Assembly: GCA_937924775.1 (NCBI GenBank)
Contig: CALDUT010000001.1
Coordinates: forward strand, 1 to 64,000
Source of the DNA: an uncultured Gemmata sp.
GTDB lineage: Bacteria; Planctomycetota; Planctomycetia; Gemmatales; Gemmataceae
DNA length: 64,000 nt
Direction: 5' to 3'
Each line of letters starts with the position of its first letter. Positions within the stretch are counted from its first letter, which is position 1. Shown piece by piece: positions 38,081 through 46,700 of the stretch. The notes beneath the pieces are model-generated. The model saw only the letters and a list, made by a program, of their open reading frames with translations, was not told the origin of the DNA and did not search any database. The translations under genes were made by a program, and so were the position numbers.

Positions 38081-39115
38081 TTAGGGCTGGAGTTTTCCGG
38101 GAGAACTGTTCTGTGGCGAAGAAGTTGGCGGGGCAGGCAATCGGATCACTTCGAGCGAATCGGTGTTCGCTCCACCCTTGGCCCCACCCAGGAGAATGAC
38201 GCGGTCCTGTCCCCAGGGCACAAGCCGAGCTACCATCCGTTTTTGCATCGATTCCGCGACTTTTTCCCAACCATCTCCTTGAGGATTCAGCCGGTACACC
38301 GCGCCATCGGACGTGCTGAGGATCAATTGCCCAGCCACGGCACACGCCGCCGGCGAGAAGGCGATCCGGTCTTTCCCAGGAATCGCCGGACCTTCCTTCC
38401 ATTGGCCGGTTGTGAGGTCGAGAATGTCCACCCGTTGGTCGGGTCCGTCGGCACTGAGCCCACCAATTACATAGACTCGGGAACCGATGGCCGCCGCGGT
38501 CAGGGCACGCCGCTGGAAGGGTTGGGGGATGGTCTTCCACTGCGGTTTCTTCGCCGCAAGGTCCAGAATCGCGGTGGTGTCGTGCCAGAGAGGCGATTCA
38601 CCCCGGCCCCGAAGCTGCCAACCGCCGACCACAACCAGAGAATCCCCGACCACCACCACATCATGGGAGGAGCGCGGCGCAGGCAGGGCGGGGAGGTCTT
38701 GCCAGCGTTTCGTAATGGGGTCGAACACAGCACAATCGGCCAGAGAATGGTTATCTGCCGGTTGGCCTGGGGCATTCCGTGGTTGCATTCCCCCCACGCG
38801 GTAAATCTTCCCTCGATGAGCGGCCAGATTCAGCCCCTGAGCAATCGGCCCTCCCGGAAGTTCTTCCCATTGCGCCCCGTCCTTGAGCAAAAGGCGATGG
38901 AAAGTGCCCAAGACGGATTTCGTGTCGTAACTATGGGTCTTCCCGGCATGCCCACCATATATGTACAAATAGCCATAGTGGGCTACGGCTCCAAAGCTGG
39001 AGACCGCCTGAGGCATCGGCGGTAAGTCGATCTGGGCAGGTTCGCCTGCTGGCAGAGTCAGGGTACTGGTGAACACGCCCGCCAGAGCCATCCACCCGAA
39101 ACGAATTGTCAGCAT
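38081..39115 (-). CDS. Exported kelch-repeat beta-propeller protein
   Basis: A 344-aa protein with a signal peptide (about residues 1-23, ending LTLPAGE). Kelch repeats have the double-glycine plus aromatic pattern: GYLYIYGGHAGKTHSYDT, GKIYRVGGMQPRNA, DSLVVVGGWQLRGRG, SRVYVIGGLSADGPDQRVDI and DRVILLGGAKGGAN. No catalytic motif is visible, so a binding role is likely. It sits 21 bp after one DUF1559 gene and 134 bp before another, which is unusual context for a kelch protein. Confidence 0.88.
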   Translation of the reverse strand: MLTIRFGWMALAGVFTSTLTLPAGEPAQIDLPPMPQAVSSFGAVAHYGYLYIYGGHAGKTHSYDTKSVLGTFHRLLLKDGAQWEELPGGPIAQGLNLAAHRGKIYRVGGMQPRNAPGQPADNHSLADCAVFDPITKRWQDLPALPAPRSSHDVVVVGDSLVVVGGWQLRGRGESPLWHDTTAILDLAAKKPQWKTIPQPFQRRALTAAAIGSRVYVIGGLSADGPDQRVDILDLTTGQWKEGPAIPGKDRIAFSPAACAVAGQLILSTSDGAVYRLNPQGDGWEKVAESMQKRMVARLVPWGQDRVILLGGAKGGANTDSLEVIRLPAPPTSSPQNSSPGKLQP

Positions 39116-39136
39116 GTCGTGGTCTCCTGAAGGGAG

Positions 39137-40060
39137 TTAGAATCCGTTGAGGACTTCGCCGCCATCGCGGCTGCCAAGGGCCTGATAGGTTGTGAGAGCG
39201 ATACTGCCATTGTTGAGGAAACGAACGCTGCCATCGGCGAAGAGGAAGTTGGCTCCGTTGGCGTGGTCGCTGCGGAAGGCTCCCAGGCGGGCGGTGAGGT
39301 CTGCGGGCGTGCCCACGGTGGTATTGAACATCACGCCGGTGCTTCCGAAGGAGTACGAGGCATAGCCCCACACCCATTGCGTGTTCCCACCGCGACGCTG
39401 GCCGGCATACGGACCCGACGTGAAGTTGTAGTCCCGCAGTTGAAAGCCCATCTCGCCGGCGAGGATGGTGCTAGAGGTTCCATCGGTGATGGCCAGAATT
39501 TGTACACCCACTTGGTTGGTAGCCCCGCCGGAGCCGCCTCCGGTCAGCCGCACAATCACGCCGTTGTCGTAGGAAGGATTACCAGCCAAACCGGGGCCAA
39601 CAAACGGATTGGGTTGGTTCCCAATGCACACCGCATAACTCGACCAACCTGGAAACGCGGCTGGCACCGGCGGTGGCACCATACTCGGGCAAGTGTAGGT
39701 GGACAGTTGCAACGATCCCAAGGAGCGATTGCTAAAACCATCACCATCAGAATCGCTGGTATCGCTGGGCGGCAACGCCGTGTTGTAGCGGCGAGCTACG
39801 GTTTCTTGTTCCAAATAGGGCAAAATTTGGGTGAAGGCCGAGTTGAACGTGGGCGTGTTGGCGACCGGAAACCGCGAAGTGGCATCATGGAAACCGTGGC
39901 AGGCCAGGGCGATCTGTTTGAGGTTGTTTTGGCACTTCAGGCGGGCGGCGGCCTCGCGGACCTTCTGCACCGCCGGCAGCAGTAAGCCGATGAGAATGGC
40001 GATAATCGCAATCACCACCAGTAGTTCAATCAGAGTGAAGGCACTCCGGGACGTGCGCAT
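39137..40060 (-). CDS. DUF1559 pseudopilin-like protein (third copy)
   Basis: A 307-aa protein. The leader MRTSRSA precedes [20 protein letters not shown] (pilin-type cleavage before Phe8). The DUF1559 domain follows with [38 protein letters not shown] and the terminal motif [18 protein letters not shown]. It is the first gene of the minus-strand set DUF1559-kelch-DUF1559-PepSY. A palindrome resembling a Fur box lies about 176 bp upstream, in the region shared with hemP. Confidence 0.93.
   Translation of the reverse strand: MRTSRSAFTLIELLVVIAIIAILIGLLLPAVQKVREAAARLKCQNNLKQIALACHGFHDATSRFPVANTPTFNSAFTQILPYLEQETVARRYNTALPPSDTSDSDGDGFSNRSLGSLQLSTYTCPSMVPPPVPAAFPGWSSYAVCIGNQPNPFVGPGLAGNPSYDNGVIVRLTGGGSGGATNQVGVQILAITDGTSSTILAGEMGFQLRDYNFTSGPYAGQRRGGNTQWVWGYASYSFGSTGVMFNTTVGTPADLTARLGAFRSDHANGANFLFADGSVRFLNNGSIALTTYQALGSRDGGEVLNGF
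39896..40033. repeat. 138-bp block duplicated at 37770-37907 (copy B)
   Basis: Partner of the block at 37770-37907, with 137 of 138 positions identical. The other two intact DUF1559 genes encode nearly the same amino acids here but differ at many silent sites. Confidence 0.9.
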
Positions 40061-40412
40061 AGCGACTCCTCTTCAGGGGTAAGCCAAGAAGAAATCGAGC
40101 CGCATTGCGACGGTGGGTCAGCAATAGACGCTCGCGCGGAGTGTGTCGGTGGCGAGAGCTATTGCGATACCTGAGCGGTGGCGGAGCAGGCTCCCAACGG
40201 GCCGGCGATGGCGACGGTCACCACGGCCGCCCGGTCTTATTGAGACAAATTCTCAATAAGATGCCTTTACATTACCGGCTTTTGGGATAATGTCAACTAC
40301 CGACACAGAAAAAATCGTATCGGGCCGCTGCGGCTTACCTGAATGGGAACGCGGCGATGGGCGGCCAATCTGAAACTGCGTCTCAGTTGAACGGGCAAGA
40401 CACGAGGCCCCC
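40061..40412. other. Divergent regulatory region, DUF1559 / hemP
   Basis: About 350 bp without a gene. It holds the Fur-like palindrome at 40236-40260 and an AT-richer stretch (40262-40330) with GATAAT at 40286-40291, a possible -10 element for hemP. No well-spaced -35 was found for it. Confidence 0.5.
40236..40260. promoter_or_regulatory. Fur-box-like palindromic operator
   Basis: CTTATTGAGA (40236-40245) and TCTCAATAAG (40251-40260) are perfect 10-bp inverted arms around CAAAT. The core TTGAGA...TCTCAA resembles known Fur sites of the TGAGAAT-ATTCTCA type. It lies 153 bp before hemP and 176 bp before the divergent DUF1559 gene. Placing Fur control here is inference from sequence shape and from the HemP neighbour. 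Confidence 0.65.
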
Positions 40413-40601
40413 ATGAGCGAAACCAGACCCCCGCATTCTCCCCCCCCCGAACCGCCGCCGCCAGTCCCCGCTGGGCCACGACCACGGATCGTCAATGCCG
40501 AAGAACTTTTCGCCGGTGAACGTGAAGTGTGGATCGAATGGGCCGGTGTCCGCTACCGCTTGCGTATCACCCGCCGCGGGAAACTCATCCTGCAAAAGTG
40601 A
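40413..40601 (+). CDS. hemP: Hemin uptake protein HemP
   Basis: A 62-aa protein. A Pro-rich N-terminus (about residues 1-25) is followed by the HemP core: RIVNAEELFAGEREVWIEWA with YRLRITRRGKLILQK, including the conserved basic, Leu-rich end. HemP/HmuP-type proteins are small cytoplasmic factors linked to heme or iron uptake genes and in some bacteria act as activators of the receptor gene. No TonB receptor or heme transporter is within the window, so the link to heme import is only by family. Confidence 0.85.
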   Translation: MSETRPPHSPPPEPPPPVPAGPRPRIVNAEELFAGEREVWIEWAGVRYRLRITRRGKLILQK

Positions 40602-40707
40602 GATTGTCCCGAAGGGTACCAAAAGGGGTCGGCCCCCCGACAGAACGTATTGGGGGGCATTCCCCGTCACGGTCCGCACGGCCGCTTTCCGTCCGTTGAA
40701 GATGGAG

Positions 40708-41607
40708 TCAGGTTCTTTCTGGGGGGGGCTTTTTCCGAGCCGTCACCACCCGGGGATGGCCCCCCATGTCCTTCAGCGTGGGTCCAACTTCCAGTTCAGG
40801 CTCCGCGGCCAACAACGCCCGAACGGCCGCCTCTTGGGTGTAGCCGACTTCCAACAGCAATGAACCGCCAGGCTTCAAAAACGGCCCCACATCGTGGGCG
40901 ATCCGTCGATAGAAGGCCAGGCCATCGGGGCCGCCGTCGAGGGCCAAACGCGGTTCATGGTCACGGACTTCTGGAGCCAAAGCCGCGAATTCCGCGTGCG
41001 CGATATAGGGTGGGTTACTAACAATCAGATCAAAGCGACTTTCGGGAGCCAACGGAGCAAACAGATCGCCTTGCCGAAAAGTGATACGCTCCGCGACATG
41101 GTGTTTGATCGCGTTCTGCTGCGCCACGGCCAAAGCATCGGGGGAAATATCGGTGGCCATCACGCGGGCATCGTTTTTCTGATGGGCGATACTGATGGCA
41201 ATACATCCGGACCCAGTGCCCACATCCAGCACATCGGGAGCCGTGAGCGGTTTCAACCGATTCAGTGCTTCGAGAACCAACGTTTCCGTATCCGGACGAG
41301 GAATCAACACCCGCGGGTCGACATCGAACGACAAGAGGTAGAATTCCCGTGAACCGATCAAGTAAGCCACCGGCCAACCAGCGACGCGCCGTTGAATCAG
41401 TTCGCGGAATTGGGCCCGCTCGGCTTCGGTGGGCTGGTCCTGAAAGCGAGCAATCAGTTCAATCCGCTTGCACTTGAGAACATGAGCCAGCAGCAGCTCC
41501 GCTTCGCGTTTGGCGGATTCGATCCCTTTGGATTGGAAGAATTCGGTAGTCCATTTGAGCAGCGCCGCGATAGTCCAGAGGGTCGGCGTCTGCGGTGTGG
41601 AGTGCAT
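40708..41607 (-). CDS. prmC: Peptide chain release factor N5-glutamine methyltransferase
   Basis: About 299 aa from ATG 41605-41607; an upstream ATG would add 19 atypical residues. The N-terminal helical domain (AKREAELLLAHVLKCKRIEL) binds the release factor. The catalytic domain has PRPDTETLVLEAL, motif I VLDVGTGSGCIAISIAHQ, ATDISPDALAVAQ, and the signature NPPY in LIVSNPPYIAHAEF. It methylates the GGQ glutamine of RF1/RF2 in the cytoplasm. The partner prfA is not adjacent. Confidence 0.93.
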   Translation of the reverse strand: MHSTPQTPTLWTIAALLKWTTEFFQSKGIESAKREAELLLAHVLKCKRIELIARFQDQPTEAERAQFRELIQRRVAGWPVAYLIGSREFYLLSFDVDPRVLIPRPDTETLVLEALNRLKPLTAPDVLDVGTGSGCIAISIAHQKNDARVMATDISPDALAVAQQNAIKHHVAERITFRQGDLFAPLAPESRFDLIVSNPPYIAHAEFAALAPEVRDHEPRLALDGGPDGLAFYRRIAHDVGPFLKPGGSLLLEVGYTQEAAVRALLAAEPELEVGPTLKDMGGHPRVVTARKKPPPERT

Positions 41608-41789
41608 ACGATGGTTCAGAGGGAATCGGTAGGAGTTTGTCGGGCGGCCTTCGCACCGGCGCAAGGGCCTTTTAATGTAGTATGGCTGCGGCGAGAATTC
41701 GTCGAAAGGCCAGAACGAAAGACCGTTGCGATTCGCGTTGTTACCCGCTACTGTGTGCGTTCAACGCGACCTGTGTGAGAGAACCCCGG

Positions 41790-42647
41790 ATGACCGACGA
41801 CGAGCGGCGAGAATCCGCACGCATTCTCCAAGTTTTGGAGGAGGCCCACCAGCAATACGGTGCCAGCGAATTACGCCGGATTGCCGGGCCGATCCGCGCA
41901 GCGGCCGGAATCGAACCTATGGCCGATACCGGTGACGAACTGCGTTATCCGGATGGCTTATTCATTCCAGGCTTAAAATCGTCGGCGTGGCACCGCCGCG
42001 ATTGGATGCCCGATACGGCCTTACTCGAAGCCGCGGCTTCTGTGATGCGGGCGGAATTGGAAGCTCTATTGCAACAGCGTTGCGGTTTTCAGCCTTTTGA
42101 TGAGGGGGAATACGGTTTTAATCCGGATAACACCCAGGGGCAATGGAACGTCTTCTACATGGTGTTGGGAGGAAAGGAAGTGCCGCAGGCCGTGGCTGCT
42201 TGTCCGCAAACGGCAGCGGTACTGCGAACCTTGCCCAACCTGGCTCTCTCCGCAATGTTCTCCGCCCTGACCCCCGGAACGCACCTGTGGGCCCACTGCG
42301 GACCTACCAACGCCTTCATTTCTCAGAGCCTGGGGTTGATCATCCCGCCGGGGTGCAGCATTCGCTTGGGCACCGAGGAACGGACTTGGCAAGAAGGCGT
42401 ATGTCTTGTATTTGACGATACTTACGAACACGAAGTGTGGAATCGCGGCACCAGTACCCGCTTCATCATGCTATGCGACACATGGCATCCGGAACTCACG
42501 CCCGTGGAGCGGGCGGTTCTCACCCGGGTCTTGTGGGCCCCGGGTGAAGCCGAAGCCCGCTTGCAGCACGGCCAGCAGCTTCTCCAAGGCCAAGAATGGT
42601 GGAAAACGCCAGTAACGCCGGCCCCGCCGAACGCAGCGAATACCTAA
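41790..42647 (+). CDS. Aspartyl/asparaginyl beta-hydroxylase-like dioxygenase
   Basis: About 285 aa from ATG 41790 (an upstream open extension is Cys/Arg-rich and unlikely). The double-stranded beta-helix core shows the AspH pattern: PGTHLWAHCGPTNAFISQSL with a metal-binding His, then IPPGCSIRLGTEERTWQEG, FDDTYEHEVWNRG with the second His, and FIMLCDTWHPEL. As in the family, a third carboxylate ligand is missing. These are Fe(II)/2-oxoglutarate oxygenases that hydroxylate Asp or Asn residues; the bacterial substrate is unknown. It is 9 bp before the CobW gene. Confidence 0.88.
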   Translation: MTDDERRESARILQVLEEAHQQYGASELRRIAGPIRAAAGIEPMADTGDELRYPDGLFIPGLKSSAWHRRDWMPDTALLEAAASVMRAELEALLQQRCGFQPFDEGEYGFNPDNTQGQWNVFYMVLGGKEVPQAVAACPQTAAVLRTLPNLALSAMFSALTPGTHLWAHCGPTNAFISQSLGLIIPPGCSIRLGTEERTWQEGVCLVFDDTYEHEVWNRGTSTRFIMLCDTWHPELTPVERAVLTRVLWAPGEAEARLQHGQQLLQGQEWWKTPVTPAPPNAANT

Positions 42648-42656
42648 AATGCCGGT

Positions 42657-43622
42657 ATGAAAAGCGTTCCGACCAACCTCATCACGGGCTTTCTTGGCGT
42701 TGGAAAGACAACTACGGTCATCAACTTACTCAAGAATAAGCCGCCCCAATCTCGTTGGGCTGTCCTGGTCAACGAATATGGCGATGTCGGTATCGACGGC
42801 GCGCTGATTGACGGGGCGGGAGCCGAGGGGGTGACCGTGCGAGAAGTCGCCGGCGGGTGTGTGTGCTGTGCCGCGGCTCCATTCTTGCCAGTCGCGATTC
42901 ATTTCTTACTCCTCGAAGCCCATCCGGAGCGGTTGCTGATTGAAACCACCGGTTTGGGGCATCCGGCCCGGCTACTCGATTCCCTCCGCAATAGCTATCG
43001 GGGCCGTCTGGACGTCCGGGCGACCCTCGGCCTCGTCGATCCTGCCGACTTCGTCCAACCCACCATGCGGGACAACCCCGTGTTTGTCGAGCAGATCCAA
43101 CTGGCCGATGTTCTGATTCTGAACAAGCTTGATACCGCGACTCCTGAGCAAGTTCAGGAATTCCAAACGTGGGCCAACGGTCTTTATCCGCCGAAATTGC
43201 TCATTGCGGGGACCAGTTACGGTCAACTCGACCCGGCTTGGCTGGATCTGAGCCATCGTGATGAACGCAAATCCTTTGCGGACAATCTATTGCGACATGC
43301 TGCCGCGAATGCGACGTCCCCCGCGCACCGGGGCTGGACGTTCGATCCGGCCATAATTTTCGACACGGGGCGGTTACTGGCCCTGCTGGAGACTACGACC
43401 GGCATCATCCGTCTGAAAGGCGTATTCCATGGGGCCGACGAGTGGATCGCGGTCAACCGCGTCGGGCCGACGCTCCGCGTGGAACCCACCGCGTACCGGC
43501 GAGATAGCCGCTTGGAAGTTTTCGCCGAGGAGTTGGACTGGGATACGTTTGAGAAACGTTTGATAGAATGTCAGTGGGCCGAATCACTTCCTGCGGCAAG
43601 CCCCGAAGTGCCCGCGGAATGA
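42657..43622 (+). CDS. CobW/COG0523-family GTPase (metallochaperone-type)
   Basis: A 321-aa G3E GTPase. It has Walker A GFLGVGKTT (about residues 11-19), the metal-binding CxCC motif in AGGCVCCAAAP, LLIETTGLGHPARLL (switch/Walker B region), and base-recognition NKLD in DVLILNKLDTATPE. A C-terminal CobW_C domain follows (GRLLALLETTTGIIRLKGVF). COG0523 proteins deliver metals such as zinc, cobalt or iron; which metal cannot be read here. Coupling with the preceding Fe(II)-oxygenase-like gene (9-bp gap) suggests they work on the same metal or process. Confidence 0.92.
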   Translation: MKSVPTNLITGFLGVGKTTTVINLLKNKPPQSRWAVLVNEYGDVGIDGALIDGAGAEGVTVREVAGGCVCCAAAPFLPVAIHFLLLEAHPERLLIETTGLGHPARLLDSLRNSYRGRLDVRATLGLVDPADFVQPTMRDNPVFVEQIQLADVLILNKLDTATPEQVQEFQTWANGLYPPKLLIAGTSYGQLDPAWLDLSHRDERKSFADNLLRHAAANATSPAHRGWTFDPAIIFDTGRLLALLETTTGIIRLKGVFHGADEWIAVNRVGPTLRVEPTAYRRDSRLEVFAEELDWDTFEKRLIECQWAESLPAASPEVPAE

Positions 43623-43757
43623 CTTTTTCCGCCACGCCAGCCCTGGTGTCGGCGATTGAAAAAGCGATAGCGGAGCGTGATTTTCCCGTGCGTTGGGTGA
43701 TTGGTACAACTACAATACCTGCACGATTCTGGCTCGCCTTTTCCCCGGAGAATTGAC

Positions 43758-46700
43758 ATGCCCGGCGGTCGTTGGATTTTCAGTCGGTTTGGCACCTTCT
43801 TACCGGTCGTTCTCCTGACTGGGTGGGTGAGTATCAGCGTCGTGGGCCTCCGCGGTTTGAGTCCTGTCGGTTCACTGATGGCCGCGGAACCTGCTGCTGA
43901 AGCTCAACTCCCACCGTTTGAATTTCAGAAAAATGATCATCTTTGTATTATTGGCAACACACTGGCTGAGCGGTTACAGCACGATGGCTGGTTCGAAACT
44001 TTCCTCTATGCCCGCTTGCCCGATCATAATCTGCGGATTCGCAACCTGGGCTACTCCGGCGATGAAATCACTGTGCGGTTGCGTTCTGCCGACTTCGGGA
44101 CGCCTGATCAGTGGCTGTCTGCCAAAGCCCCGATTCCCAAACCCGATGAAATTCTCGATAAAAGCGTTGTGAACCCCAATCGATTCGAGAAAGTCGGGAC
44201 CCAGGCCGACGTGATCTTCGCGTTCTTCGGCTACAACGAATCATGGGCGGGTGAAGCCGGTTTGCCGAAGTTCAAAAGCGACCTCGCCGCTTGGATCAAG
44301 CACACTCTAGCCCAGAAATACAACGGGAAATCGCCGCCGCGGCTGGTCGTGTTCTCGCCGATTGCCTTCGAGGATCACAAATCCCCCCATCTGCCCACCG
44401 GGGCCGACGCGGAGCGGATCAATCGGAACCTTGAACTGTATACCCAAGCCATGCGGGAGGTTGCGGCGGCTCACCGCGTCCACTTTATCGACATCTTCAC
44501 CCCCACCCGGGCTGCTTACGCCAAAGCCACGAAACCCTGGACTATCAACGGCGTCCACCTGACCGAAGCCGGGAATCGCCAACTGGCCGAGATCATCGAC
44601 GCCCACTTGTTCCCTCCGAAAGGCCCTTACAGCCCGCCTGATGAAAACCTCCTGGCTCGGATTCGCCCCGCGGTGCAAGACAAGGCCTTCCACTGGTTCC
44701 AACGCTACCGGGTGACCGATGGTTACTCCATTTACGGGGGCCGGGCATGGCTACGCTTCCCGGCCAAAGTCGGCCAAAGCAATTACGAAGTGATGCAACG
44801 GGAACTCGAAGTTCTCGACATCATGACGCTCAATCGCGATAAAGTGATCTGGGAAGTGGCCCAAGGTCGCAACGCGAAACCGGACGATTCCAACCTCCCC
44901 CCCTTCATTCCGGTCAAGACCAACAAACCTGGCGACGGACCCAACGGTACCCATCTGTTCCTCTCAGGCGAAGAAGCCATCAAGAAAATGACTCTCGGCA
45001 AAGGGTTGAAGGTCAATCTGTTTGCCGATGAGTCGATGTTTTCCAACGAATTGGTTAACCCCGTGCAGATGGCGTGGGATACCAAAGGCCGCTTGTGGGT
45101 CGCGGTCTGGCCCAGTTACCCGCACTGGAAGCCCACGGAACCCTACAACGACAAAATCCTGATTCTGGAAGATACCGACGGTGACGGCCAAGCGGACAAA
45201 TGCATCACCTTTGCTGATGGTTTGCAGAATCCCACCGGATTCGAATTCTATAACGGCGGTGTGATTGTCGCCCAAGCGCCTGATCTGATCTTCTTGAAGG
45301 ATACCACCGGGGATGACCGGGCCGACGTCCGCCAACGCATTCTGCATGGCCTCGACACCGCGGATACCCACCACACCGCCAATAGCTTTGTGTTCGATCC
45401 CGGCGGGGCGTTGTATTTCCAAGAAGGCACCTTCCACCATTCGCAGATTGAAGACCCCTACGGACCCCCGAAGCGGGTCGCCAACGGGGCCGTTTTCCGC
45501 TACGAACCGCGAACCCACAAGGTGGACGTTTATATCAGTTCACCATTTGCCAACCCCCACGGTCACGTGTTCGATCGTTGGGGGCAAGACATTGTGATCG
45601 ATGGCACCGGAGCGCAGCCCTACCATGCCCCGCTCTTCAGTGGCTACTTACCCTATCCGCACAAACACCCCAAACCACCGCAAGTCTATCAACAGCGAAC
45701 GCGGCCCAGCGGGGGCATGGAGTTGCTTTCCAGCCAGCATTTCCCCCCAGACTGGCAGGGGCATCTGCTGGTCACCAACTGCATCGGTTTCCAAGGCATT
45801 CTGCGGTACAAGATCACCGATGCCGGCTCCAGTTTCGCTGGCCAAGAACAAGAACCGGTTATCAGCAGCAGTGATCCGAACTTCCGGCCTGTCGATGCCA
45901 AAATTGGACCAGATGGGGCCATCTACTTCCTCGATTGGCACAACCCGATCATCGGGCACATGCAGCACAATCTCCGCGACCCCAGCCGCGACCGCAGCCA
46001 CGGCCGGATTTATCGCATCACATACGATGGCCGACCATTGTCACAACCCCCGAAAATCGCTGGGGAATCCATAGACAATCTGGTGAAACTGTTGGCGCAC
46101 CCGGAAGATCGGGTCCGTTACCGGGCCAAGATCGAATTGGGGGCTCGTGCGAGTGACGATGTTCTGGCCACAGCCAAGAAATGGCTGGCCTCCCTTCCAG
46201 TGCCCGATGGGAAGAATGATGAAGCCTATGAACACGCCCGGCTCGAAGTGCTGTGGCTGCATCAATACCATAACGTCGTTGATTCCGATCTGCTGCACGC
46301 GGTTCTGCAATCCCCGGATTTCCGGGCCCGCGCAGCCGCGGTACGCGTGCTGACCTATTGGCGCAAGCGCGTTCCCGGGGCGCTGGAGCTGATGAAGGCC
46401 GCGGTCACCGATCCTCACCCCCGTGTCCGCCTGATGGCCGTCTGTGGCCTGAGCTTCTTCCCCGCTTCGGAAGCATTACCGGTGCTGCTCGAAACCCTCA
46501 GCCATCCGACCGATCCCTACATCGACTTCGCCTTCAAAGAAACACTCCGCACCATCGAAGGCCAACTGGGCGTCAGCAGCAAAGGCGGAGCTGCCGCGAT
46601 GCTGGTCAAACTGCTGGCCAGCGGCAAAGTCCCGCCCGAGCGACAGCGGAGCTATATCGAGACTATTTGCCGACAGGGGAATGCCCAGGAACTGAGAGCC

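Noticed and set aside
37770-40033. The two identical blocks as ends of a mobile element
   Set aside because: They are coding, in the same orientation, lie at the same place in homologous genes, and no transposase or target duplication is present.
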